Positions 52,976 to 60,663 of a stretch of DNA of 64,000 bases are shown here, piece by piece. The notes below the pieces were generated by a model. That model was not told where the DNA came from. It saw nothing but the letters and a program-made list of their open reading frames with translations, and did not search any database. Source of the stretch: Wylensekiella montiformis (lineage in GTDB: Bacteria > Bacillota > Negativicutes > Selenomonadales > Selenomonadaceae); assembly GCF_009697385.1 (NCBI RefSeq), contig NZ_VUNL01000007.1, forward strand, positions 62,001 to 126,000. The letters are read 5' to 3'. The position numbers and the translations under genes were made by a program. The first letter of the stretch is position 1. Every line of letters starts with the position of its first letter.

Positions 52976-54247
52976 ATGCAACATTTAAAAATAAGAAATC
53001 TAGGGCCAATCAGGCATTGTGAAATCCATGTGGATGACTTTACGGTTCTGACAGGCCCGCAGGCGAGCGGTAAGAGTACGATTGCAAGATCCATCTATTT
53101 CTTTCGTACCTTGAAGGATGATGTTTTCGCGCAGATCACGCATCGTCCCTCGGAGGACGAGTATGAGACGAATATTATCCGGGCATTTGAAAAGAGGCTT
53201 AGAAAAAAATTCTTGCAAATTTTTGGCTCTACCTGGTCGATGGCAGAGGACATGAAACTGACGTATGAATATGCGCCGCATGTGAAAATCAGTGTTTATC
53301 TCGAGCCTGATCACAATCATTCCTATCGTAATTTTGTCCGTTTCGAGATAGATGACAAGATTACGGAGTTCCTTTCTCGCTATGAAAATCAGCCTTATGA
53401 ATGGGATCAAGAAGATCGCAGGCAGACGCTGCGTACAGACATCGATAAGCTGTTCGAGGATTACTATGAGACGATCTATATTCCCGCGGGCAGAAGCCTG
53501 ATTACTGTATTGACGGATCGACTGGCCAGCATCCTGGATAGCGAAGATCGGACGCTGGATTACTGCATGCGCGCGTATGTTCGTCTAACAATGGAGAAAA
53601 GGTCTGCATTCCGGGATGGAGCAGAGGGACTCCTAGGAGAGAAACTGCATACAACGCAAGAAAAAGTGGATCGCAAAAAAATGAAAATCATGCAAGACTT
53701 GATGGATCGGGTCCTGCAGGGGCGCTATTCCTATCAGTCGGGTGAGGAGCGACTCAATATCGAGGGGCATAGGTATGTGAAAATCAACTTTGCCTCGTCT
53801 GGTCAGCAGGAGGCCGTATGGGTATTCAATCTCCTGTATTATTATTTGCTGGAGCGGAAACCCATCTTCCTCATCATCGAGGAGCCGGAGGCGCACCTTT
53901 ATCCAGATGCTCAGAAGGCGATTACAGAAGCATTGGGGTTGTTCGGACACGAGCGGAACCAGGTGCTGATGACGACGCATAGCCCCTATATTTTAGGGGA
54001 ACTCAATAATCTACTCTTCGCCAATACGATTCCTCAAAAATATCGCAGGCAAATGCCTGTTGCGGAGGAGAAGCTTTTGCCCGAGGAGCATACCTGGGTT
54101 GGACATGTCAATGGCGGGATGGTCGAGGATGGCTTGTCCAAAGGATTTATCCAGAATGGGCTGATCGATGGTGCGTCGGATGAGATTAATGATGAGATGC
54201 AGCAACTGATGGAAATAAACTGGCAAGCGGAGGATTCCCATGAGTGA
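52976..54247 (+). CDS. AAA/ABC-type ATPase of the OLD-like group
   Basis: The 423-residue ABC-type ATPase has Walker A in TVLTGPQASGKSTIARSIYF (residues 23-42) and a signature-like NFASSGQQEAVWVFN near 270. It has Walker B in FLIIEEPEAHLYPDAQ near 300, and an H-loop MTTHSPYIL. This is the layout of AAA_15/AAA_21 ATPases that power defence nucleases. The C-terminal 80 residues are too short for a TOPRIM domain. It overlaps the small nuclease-like gene by 8 bases, so the two are almost certainly a pair. It has no link with sugar chemistry. Confidence 0.8.
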   Translation: MQHLKIRNLGPIRHCEIHVDDFTVLTGPQASGKSTIARSIYFFRTLKDDVFAQITHRPSEDEYETNIIRAFEKRLRKKFLQIFGSTWSMAEDMKLTYEYAPHVKISVYLEPDHNHSYRNFVRFEIDDKITEFLSRYENQPYEWDQEDRRQTLRTDIDKLFEDYYETIYIPAGRSLITVLTDRLASILDSEDRTLDYCMRAYVRLTMEKRSAFRDGAEGLLGEKLHTTQEKVDRKKMKIMQDLMDRVLQGRYSYQSGEERLNIEGHRYVKINFASSGQQEAVWVFNLLYYYLLERKPIFLIIEEPEAHLYPDAQKAITEALGLFGHERNQVLMTTHSPYILGELNNLLFANTIPQKYRRQMPVAEEKLLPEEHTWVGHVNGGMVEDGLSKGFIQNGLIDGASDEINDEMQQLMEINWQAEDSHE

Positions 54248-54689
54248 GAAAGATATCCTTTCCGGACATCAAAGCCTTTGTGATAAGCGGCAAAAACGCA
54301 TCGTGTCAAAGGAAAAGCGCTCCAGTCACACCGCTGTGAATAAGAACGGTCAACTGGTGCGTCAATATCTGATTGATGGTGACGTGATTAAAGATAAGCA
54401 TGTTATCAAGTGCGATTATCTTGTCTTGAATGATGAGAAAAAGGCGGCGTATTTTATCGAGCTGAAGGGCTCGAAGGTTGTGCATGCCATCGAACAGATC
54501 GAGGAGACGGCAAAGAGACTTCGGCCTTGCCTGCCAGGATATCAGTTCTATTATCGTATCGTCATTAGTGGCAGCTGTACGCATAATGTGAATAGAGCGG
54601 AGTACTTGAGTTGGAAAAACAAGTACAGGAGTATCCAGGGGAACCCTGTGGCATATTTGGCAAGGGTTCGATATACCGAAAAAATCTGA
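54240..54689 (+). CDS. Small PD-(D/E)XK nuclease-like partner of the ATPase
   Basis: The 149-residue protein has a PD-(D/E)XK-like core: D59 in KCDYLVLND, then E74-L-K76 in AAYFIELKGSK, followed by a helix (AIEQIEETAKRL). That order and spacing fit the nuclease fold; the motif is seen, the activity is inferred. The N-terminus is basic. It starts inside the end of the ATPase gene (8-base overlap). An ATPase plus a small nuclease is the form of several two-gene antiphage systems, but I cannot assign this pair to a named one. Confidence 0.65.
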   Translation: MSEKDILSGHQSLCDKRQKRIVSKEKRSSHTAVNKNGQLVRQYLIDGDVIKDKHVIKCDYLVLNDEKKAAYFIELKGSKVVHAIEQIEETAKRLRPCLPGYQFYYRIVISGSCTHNVNRAEYLSWKNKYRSIQGNPVAYLARVRYTEKI

Positions 54690-54732
54690 GTCTTTTGTCG
54701 TGATATAGATTTTGATGGAGAGGAATAATCTG

Positions 54733-56445
54733 ATGAGGATAGCATTCTATGGCGCGAATCGCGTGGCGAAGGATTTTTACTATGTGCTGAAGGATACGGA
54801 TATGGAGGTTTCGCTTTGTTTTGCTGATGCGAGCGAGGATGCCGCTGGTTTTGCACAGGGAACGGGGATTGAGACTGTGCCGGTTGCTTCGCTGCCAGCG
54901 CTGCGGGCGAACTTTGATATGTTGGTCGTCTGCGATTTCTCGCATGAGGAAAAGGAGCAGACGCTGCAGGCGATGGGGCTGGCGCATGGGAAGGAATATC
55001 AATGGGTTGAGGAGATTTTTCCTCTGTTCGATGATGTCCAGTTGAATCCGGAGGAAAAGCCGATGCTCGTCTGGGGCTGTGGTCGTAAGGGGGAGCAGTT
55101 CTACCGTTGGAATACGGCGTATGAGGTCGAGGCGTATCTGGATAGAGCGCCTCAGGGAGAAGCGTTTTACGGCTATCCGTGCCGCAAACCAGAGACGGTG
55201 CAGGACTGGAGTCGGTATTTCATCGTGGTTGCGGTGGCGCGGAATGAGGCAATCTGTGATTTCCTAGAGCAGCAGGGGTGCAAGCGCTATCGCGATTTCT
55301 GTACGTATGAGGATATCGAGTCGCTGCCGTCGACGCTTTTACGGCAGACGATTCTTCAGCCAGAGGTTTATGATTTCACCTGCCGCAGTATGTTGAACCA
55401 TGCGGAGATTGGCGGCAGGGGAAATGTGATTTGCTGTTGCTCGACGTTTATCCGCAATTCGCTGGGAGACATTTCAGAGGAGAGGTCTTTTCGCGATTGC
55501 TGGAATTCCTTCGTACATCGTATTCTATGCTTGTCTAATGTGAATCGGACGTATAGTTTTTGCCTGCATGATATGTGTCCGCTCTTTATCGGGCGCCATG
55601 AGACAAGGGACTATCATCTCTCTAAACCATATCCTAAGATGGAGGATGCACCGCGGACAGTGGCCGTCGGTTTTGACTATACTTGCAATTTAAAATGCGT
55701 GACCTGTCGCAAGGATTTCCGTGTGGCGAAAGAGGAAGATAAGCGGCAGATCCAGAGCATTGCGGAGATGGTGCGCGATCAAGTGCTCCCCGGCTGCGAG
55801 TTCCTGATTATGGCGGGCGACGGTGAGGTGCTTCTTTCCGATGCCTATCGCACCGTGTATGCCTCGGAGCAAATGAAGCATATCCGCTGGTTTCGCCTTT
55901 TGACCAATGGCTTGCTTTTTACACCGGAGAAGTGGGCAGAGCTGCGCCGCTATACGGACGCAAAAATCATGATGACGGTGTCCATCGATGCAGCCACGCC
56001 AGAAACATATGCAAATATCCGCCGGGGGGGGATGTTTGCAGTATTGGAGAGGAATATGGCGTATGCCAGCCAGCTGCGTAAGATAGGGGAGCTTTCCTAT
56101 CTGCGCTTTAATTTTGTGGTACAGCGGCAGAATTTCCAAGAGATGATTCCTTTTGTTGAATGGGGCAAGCGGCTGGGTGTTGATGAGCTGTTCTTTACGA
56201 AAATATTGAACTGGGGCACCTATAGCCGGGAGGAGTTTCGCGACATCAGCATGATGGAGGAGAACGGTATCACGCCGAAGCCGGAGCTGCAGGCTGTTCT
56301 GGATCAGCCGATTATGAGAGACCCGATTGTGGATTTAGGAACCATTCGGTATCAGCATGACGGTACGGATACAGAGACAGTAGAGAATTATTATCGATGG
56401 GAGCTTGAACGGAAGGTACCGGATCTTTTTGGGGAAGGAAAATAA
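54733..56445 (+). CDS. Radical SAM enzyme with two N-terminal Rossmann-like modules
   Basis: The 570-residue protein has two Rossmann-like modules in a row (IAFYGANRVAKDFYYVLKD near 2-110, then MLVWGCGRKGEQFYRW near 115-205). A Cys-rich stretch follows (DFTCRSMLNH, VICCCSTF, CLHDMCPLF), perhaps SPASM-like and placed before the core. A radical SAM core follows with C318-x3-C322-x2-C325 (TCNLKCVTCRKDF) and MMTVSIDAATPETYANIRRG. A G8 tract at 56024-56031 is in the core. ATG 54733 has GGAGAGG 8 bases upstream. The order of Cys-rich domain before core is unusual. Confidence 0.8.
   Translation: MRIAFYGANRVAKDFYYVLKDTDMEVSLCFADASEDAAGFAQGTGIETVPVASLPALRANFDMLVVCDFSHEEKEQTLQAMGLAHGKEYQWVEEIFPLFDDVQLNPEEKPMLVWGCGRKGEQFYRWNTAYEVEAYLDRAPQGEAFYGYPCRKPETVQDWSRYFIVVAVARNEAICDFLEQQGCKRYRDFCTYEDIESLPSTLLRQTILQPEVYDFTCRSMLNHAEIGGRGNVICCCSTFIRNSLGDISEERSFRDCWNSFVHRILCLSNVNRTYSFCLHDMCPLFIGRHETRDYHLSKPYPKMEDAPRTVAVGFDYTCNLKCVTCRKDFRVAKEEDKRQIQSIAEMVRDQVLPGCEFLIMAGDGEVLLSDAYRTVYASEQMKHIRWFRLLTNGLLFTPEKWAELRRYTDAKIMMTVSIDAATPETYANIRRGGMFAVLERNMAYASQLRKIGELSYLRFNFVVQRQNFQEMIPFVEWGKRLGVDELFFTKILNWGTYSREEFRDISMMEENGITPKPELQAVLDQPIMRDPIVDLGTIRYQHDGTDTETVENYYRWELERKVPDLFGEGK
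56024..56031 (+). repeat. Poly-G (G8) tract in second radical SAM gene
   Basis: Eight G follow GCC at codons near residue 430 (Arg-Gly-Gly-Met). The gene is open at this length. One base more or less would end the frame and remove the last quarter of the protein. Confidence 0.8.
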
Positions 56446-56481
56446 GGCAAAATCTTGGATTTAGTAAAAGAGAGGGGAACT

Positions 56482-57759
56482 ATGCAATCACTATATCATT
56501 GGCTAGCTAGCGCGCAGGACACGATCAGCCAGTTGCTTTCGTATTATCATGCCAAGGGGAAAAGGATGATGCTTTGGGGTGCTGGCAATCGTGGTTGCGC
56601 CTTTTTACAGTATTATGACCCGCAGGCAGAGTATCTTTCTGGTGTATATGATATGTACCCGCCGAAGCAGGGGACAGTACTGGCCACGGGGCATCGTGTT
56701 TATGCCCCGGAGGCGCTGATGTGTGATGTTATTTTTGTTCTCTCGAATAACGTTGAGCAGTTCGTACGCCTATACGTGAAAAAGCATGCGCGTCCAGAAA
56801 AGGTCATCGACATCGGAGATGTTATCTTCGGCAGGCTTCCGCTGCAAAAGATCATTCATGAGGAGAAAATGAAGCTCTCTGCTGCGCGGCAAGAGAAAAT
56901 CTGCGGTCTGGTCATCATGTATCAGCCTTCTTCACAGAATTTTTCGTATGCGAAACAATATGCTGCTGAGCTTGACCACCTCGTTCTTTTTGATAATTCG
57001 CCGGAGAGCCATAAGAATTTATTTGATTTGGAAGATTTTCCAAAGAATACGGTATATGAATGGAATCAGGGTGAAAATATTGGTCTGGGGGAACCTATCA
57101 ATTGTTTGGTCAAGCGGCTGGATGGTACTGGCTATGGCTGGATAATGACCTTTGATCAGGATAGTCTACCAGCACGTAATATGATCGGTGGCATGAGACG
57201 CTTTATTGATTCTATGCAATGCACAGAGGATGTTGCTGTTGTCTCTCCAAGGTTGGTGTTGGATGAGGAAGAAGAGCGGACTATCAAAGCGGCGGGGTTT
57301 CCTTTTTGTTTGCATACATCTTATATTGCGCAAAGCGGAATGTTGCAGCGCATCAGGAGTATCCGGGCAATCGGAGGATATGACAGAAATCTGTTTATTG
57401 ATTCGGTGGATATAGATTTCGTCGTCCGATGCATGCTGCAAGGGTATCAGACGCTTAGGCTGAATGACTGCTGTCTGTATCATCAGATTGATGATACAGA
57501 CAGCAAGGACATCAATGTCAAGGGACACATATACCATACGAATAAATATGGACCACTGCGTTATTATTATCAGTATCGCAATGCGCTCTATTGCAAGGAT
57601 AAGTTTCATGGCTCCGCTTATGAATTTATATGGGATGAAGTGCTGGATGGATTGGATAGGGCTATGATGTTAGAAAAGCAGGCCGATAAGATTACTAGTA
57701 TGGTGAAAAGAGCTAAATTAGATTTTGCAGCTCATGTCATGGGCAAGTATAGGGGGTAG
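56482..57759 (+). CDS. Rossmann-like module plus rhamnosyltransferase-type GT2
   Basis: The 425-residue protein has an N-terminal Rossmann-like module (RMMLWGAGNRGCAFLQYY, about 28-130). A GT2 domain of the rhamnosyltransferase group follows (GLVIMYQPSSQNFSYAKQ, LVLFDNS, NIGLGEPINCLV, WIMTFDQDSLPARNM, FIDSVDIDFVVRCMLQGY). AGAGGGGA precedes ATG 56482; an earlier in-frame TTG has no site. The adjacent genes share the same module, suggesting one pathway. Confidence 0.84.
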   Translation: MQSLYHWLASAQDTISQLLSYYHAKGKRMMLWGAGNRGCAFLQYYDPQAEYLSGVYDMYPPKQGTVLATGHRVYAPEALMCDVIFVLSNNVEQFVRLYVKKHARPEKVIDIGDVIFGRLPLQKIIHEEKMKLSAARQEKICGLVIMYQPSSQNFSYAKQYAAELDHLVLFDNSPESHKNLFDLEDFPKNTVYEWNQGENIGLGEPINCLVKRLDGTGYGWIMTFDQDSLPARNMIGGMRRFIDSMQCTEDVAVVSPRLVLDEEEERTIKAAGFPFCLHTSYIAQSGMLQRIRSIRAIGGYDRNLFIDSVDIDFVVRCMLQGYQTLRLNDCCLYHQIDDTDSKDINVKGHIYHTNKYGPLRYYYQYRNALYCKDKFHGSAYEFIWDEVLDGLDRAMMLEKQADKITSMVKRAKLDFAAHVMGKYRG

Positions 57760-57917
57760 TGTCAACGATTTACCAACAATATTTTATAGACCATGTTCAT
57801 TCCTTGGAAGCGCAGGCGCAGCTTGAGGATCACAGTGAAGAGATTCAGGTGGCATTCTGCCGCGCGCGGGAGGATTTCGAGGCTGGGAGAATGGGGCAAC
57901 AGGATGTTAGGGGATGA
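57759..57917 (+). CDS. Possible 52-residue small protein
   Basis: A GTG overlapping the previous stop (TAGTG) opens a 52-codon frame rich in Glu, Gln and Ala (FIDHVHSLEAQAQLEDHSEE) that ends 15 bases before the next gene. Codon use is like the neighbours. It fills the only gap here. There is no strong ribosome site; it may be translated by coupling, or be a remnant. Confidence 0.3.
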   Translation: MSTIYQQYFIDHVHSLEAQAQLEDHSEEIQVAFCRAREDFEAGRMGQQDVRG

Positions 57918-57931
57918 GGGGAGATAATAAA

Positions 57932-58927
57932 ATGAACATTATACTCTATGGTACAGGCAAGCGATTTCGCTCTTTTATAGATTGCAAGTTTTATGCAGAA
58001 GCGTTGAAAAGGCATGACTATCATGTTGTCGGCGTATATGATAAGGCAAAGGCTGGGGAGCGGGTAACCGTTGGTAATGGGAGCTTTGTTGTCGGTACGC
58101 AGGCGGATTGTGTACAAGGGGCCAGCGATTGTATCGCTATTACATCGGACAAGTATTTTGATGAAATCGCAGGCGAACTCACTGCGCTCGGTGTCGCGCG
58201 GGAAAGGCTCATCAAGTTGAGTGAGATTGAGACGGAGCTGGAGGATGATGTCTATACGTTTCAGCGGTTTGACGGGCGGTATGGAATCGAGATTGGCGGG
58301 CCGTCACATTGTTTTGCGGAGATTTATCGTCGCTGCCGGGGCTGTGATGATGTGAATTTCAGTGCCGATACAGTGTGGTGGAAGAAAAAAGAAAATGTCT
58401 ACCGGGGGGGGACAAGAACGCTTGGGAAGGTATTCATCGCGGATGCGGTGGATCTCTCCATGATTGCTGATGCGAAGTATGATTTCGTGTTGTCATCGAA
58501 TAATCTCGAGCATATCGCGAATCCGCTGAAGGCTGTTGCCGAGTTCGTCCGGATACTGAAGCCGGGAGGCTATCTCGTCATCGTTGTCCCGTTCAAGGAG
58601 AAGACGTTCGATCATCGGCGGCCTTACACGGCTTTTGAACATTTGCTGGAGGATTATAAGCGTGACATTGGCGAGGATGATCTCACGCATTTGCCGGAAA
58701 TCGCTGCACTCCATGATTACGAAATGGATCCGCCTTGCGGCGGTCGGGAGAATTTTCTCCGTCGTTCGAAAGAGAATTTCAAGAACCGCTGCCTGCATCA
58801 GCATGTGTTCAGCGAAGAGACCCTGCGGGGGATTTATGACTATTTCCAGGTGGAGGTGCTTTCATTTGCCTGCTTAGGAGCGAATCTGGTGTGTGTGGGA
58901 GAAAGGGCGGCAAAATCTATGATATAA
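57932..58927 (+). CDS. Rossmann-like module plus SAM-dependent methyltransferase
   Basis: The 331-residue protein has an N-terminal Rossmann-like module (IILYGTGKRFRSFIDCKF, GVYDKAKAG, CIAITSDKYFDEIAGEL). A class I methyltransferase follows from about 120 (YGIEIGGPSHCFAEIYR, VLSSNNLEHIANPLKAVAEF, ILKPGGYLVIVVPFKEKTFD). A G8 tract (58404-58411) lies just after the SAM-loop region. GGGGAG 8 bases upstream supports ATG 57932. It probably methylates a glycan sugar or lipid-linked precursor. Confidence 0.82.
   Translation: MNIILYGTGKRFRSFIDCKFYAEALKRHDYHVVGVYDKAKAGERVTVGNGSFVVGTQADCVQGASDCIAITSDKYFDEIAGELTALGVARERLIKLSEIETELEDDVYTFQRFDGRYGIEIGGPSHCFAEIYRRCRGCDDVNFSADTVWWKKKENVYRGGTRTLGKVFIADAVDLSMIADAKYDFVLSSNNLEHIANPLKAVAEFVRILKPGGYLVIVVPFKEKTFDHRRPYTAFEHLLEDYKRDIGEDDLTHLPEIAALHDYEMDPPCGGRENFLRRSKENFKNRCLHQHVFSEETLRGIYDYFQVEVLSFACLGANLVCVGERAAKSMI
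58404..58411 (+). repeat. Poly-G (G8) tract in methyltransferase gene
   Basis: Eight G follow ACC in codons for VYRGGTRT. The frame is ON at this length; slippage by one base would remove most of the methyltransferase domain. Confidence 0.8.
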
Positions 58928-58928
58928 T
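58920..58928 (+). promoter_or_regulatory. Extended -10 promoter before the ATPase remnant
   Basis: TGATATAAT is a full extended -10 element at the end of the methyltransferase gene, 42 bases before the ATG at 58970. It resembles the one before the SIR2-like gene and was probably the promoter of the now truncated ATPase gene. Confidence 0.45.
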
Positions 58929-58969
58929 AAAGCAAATGATTTCGTGGCTTTCGTACGGAGAGCAATGAG

Positions 58970-59233
58970 ATGTATAAGCCAGGTGAGGTGTTCCAGCCGA
59001 AGGCGTTTCCGAAAATGACCTATATTGATCGCTTATTTGATGAGGATAGCACTTACGAGGAAGAGTTGCAGGATGACTTGGAGGATACAGGGACGTTGGT
59101 TGTCATTACCGGAGCCTCAAAATCGGGGCATATTGTTCTATCTGCGGTAGGGGAGCGTGTGGCAGCGGTAAATTTTGTGGATGAGGATAATGTTCGGGGT
59201 GTGGGACAGCATTACAGCGTACGGAGGGGAAAT
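58970..59233 (+). pseudogene. Head of a P-loop ATPase gene, joined in frame to the next gene
   Basis: The first 88 codons (MYKPGEVFQPKAFPKMTYID, then GTLVVITGASKSGHIVLSAV) resemble the N-terminus of P-loop ATPases with a GxSKxGKT Walker A. Here the lysine-threonine pair reads His-Ile, and no Walker B follows. GGAG lies 9 bases before its ATG and an extended -10 lies upstream, so the original expression signals remain. The frame stays open into the following glycosyltransferase, so a 561-residue fusion could be made. Confidence 0.55.
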
Positions 59234-60655
59234 ATGCGGATATTTTTTTATGGGATTGGCAGATTTTATCAACGGCGGCGAGACGAACTAACGGAGCTGC
59301 GTGAGGAGGATACGTTTCTCGGCTTCATAGATCGGAGGGCGCGGGAATGCCGTAATTTCGATGGTGCCCCCGTTTATTTGCTGGAGGAAGCGCTGCAGAA
59401 AGATTTTGATGCAATCGTTGTTACGAATGCATCCTTTGTTGATATTGCGAAGTCTTTGCATACGTGCGGCGTGTCCCATGCGAAGATCCTCTCTTATCTG
59501 GCCTATTTGGCGAAAAAAAAGGGAGCTGCGCGGCAGGAATTCGGGACTTTTGGTGATTGCTCGGGCATGCGGATTCTCATGACGACGGTGGATTTGGATT
59601 ATAATGGGGGAACGCTTGCTTTGGTTCATGCGGCAGAGGCGATGTCTGCGCGCGGTGATCGTGTGACGATCGCGGCACCGGCTGCCAACGAGAAACTGTT
59701 GAAGGAAGTATTGCGGCTCCCCGTGAAGGTTTGTTTGATGCCGGGGGTGCGTTATCTGAATCGTGAACAAATGGACTGGATGTATGCGTATGATGCTTGT
59801 CTCGTGAATGTGTACCAAAATGGCGCATTTGCGGTAGAGGCAAGCCAATGCGTTCCGACGCTTTGGTGGATGCATGAGCCGAGTAACCGTTTTTGCAGTG
59901 TTTATCGAGATATCCAGCAGGAGTTTCCGGAGCTGCTGCGGGAAGAGAACTTTTTCCGCCTTCGGATCGCTGCCGTAAGCGAGCAGGCGAAAGCAAATTT
60001 CGAGCATTACTATCCTGGCCGCGTCGATGCCATCCTGCCCTACTGTCTGCCGGACAGCGGGCAGGATTTTATCGATGAGCCGCAGGAACGCGTCACGTTT
60101 GCTATCATCGGCGGGGTGTGCGAGCGCAAGGGGCAGGATGTGTTTCTCCGGGCCGTGGCGCTGCTGCCAGAGCAGCTCAAGGAAAAGGCTGCGTTTGTCC
60201 TCATCGGCGGCAGTGACGGGGAAGATGCCTTCTCTGCAGCGGTTCGGGCAGCGGCAGAGAAGGAGCCGAGCGTCAAGCTCTTGGGGGTATTGAATCGTGC
60301 CGAGATGCGTAAGGCATATCGCCGGATCGATGTTGTTGTCTGTGCATCGCGCGAGGAATGTCTGCCGACGACCATGGCGGAAGGCATGATGTATCGGAAA
60401 ATCTGTATTGCGACGGATGCTGCTGGAATGAATGGAATGATCCAGTCAGGGAAGAATGGCTTGATCGTACCAGTAGAGGATGCGGAGGCTTTGGCGCGGC
60501 GTATGCGGCATATCATCGAGCGGCCGCGGGAATATGAGGCTATGCGATGCGCGGCTCGGCATACCTATGAGGAGTATTTCACGCCGAAGAAATTCTCGGA
60601 AAGATTGATAGAGGAACTGGGGAAAACGGTAGAGTGCTGGAAAAAGAAATCGTGA
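59234..60655 (+). CDS. Rossmann-like module plus GT4 glycosyltransferase
   Basis: The 473-residue protein begins with a Rossmann-like module (MRIFFYGIGRFYQRRRDEL, GFIDRRAREC, AIVVTNASFVDIAKSL). A GT4 domain follows from about 110 (MRILMTTVDLDYNGGTLALV, LWWMHEPSNRFCSVY, FAIIGGVCERKGQDVFLRAV, VVCASREECLPTTMAEGMMY). ATG 59234 is preferred because GGAGGGG lies 4 bases upstream and neighbours with this module begin with it; reading from 58970 is possible. An A8 tract lies at 59513-59520. Confidence 0.8.
   Translation: MRIFFYGIGRFYQRRRDELTELREEDTFLGFIDRRARECRNFDGAPVYLLEEALQKDFDAIVVTNASFVDIAKSLHTCGVSHAKILSYLAYLAKKKGAARQEFGTFGDCSGMRILMTTVDLDYNGGTLALVHAAEAMSARGDRVTIAAPAANEKLLKEVLRLPVKVCLMPGVRYLNREQMDWMYAYDACLVNVYQNGAFAVEASQCVPTLWWMHEPSNRFCSVYRDIQQEFPELLREENFFRLRIAAVSEQAKANFEHYYPGRVDAILPYCLPDSGQDFIDEPQERVTFAIIGGVCERKGQDVFLRAVALLPEQLKEKAAFVLIGGSDGEDAFSAAVRAAAEKEPSVKLLGVLNRAEMRKAYRRIDVVVCASREECLPTTMAEGMMYRKICIATDAAGMNGMIQSGKNGLIVPVEDAEALARRMRHIIERPREYEAMRCAARHTYEEYFTPKKFSERLIEELGKTVECWKKKS
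59513..59520 (+). repeat. Poly-A (A8) tract in GT4 gene
   Basis: Eight A followed by GGG encode LAKKKGAAR between the Rossmann-like module and the GT4 domain. A8 tracts can slip during replication or transcription, but are less notable than G8. Confidence 0.6.
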
Positions 60656-60663
60656 GGGAAAAT

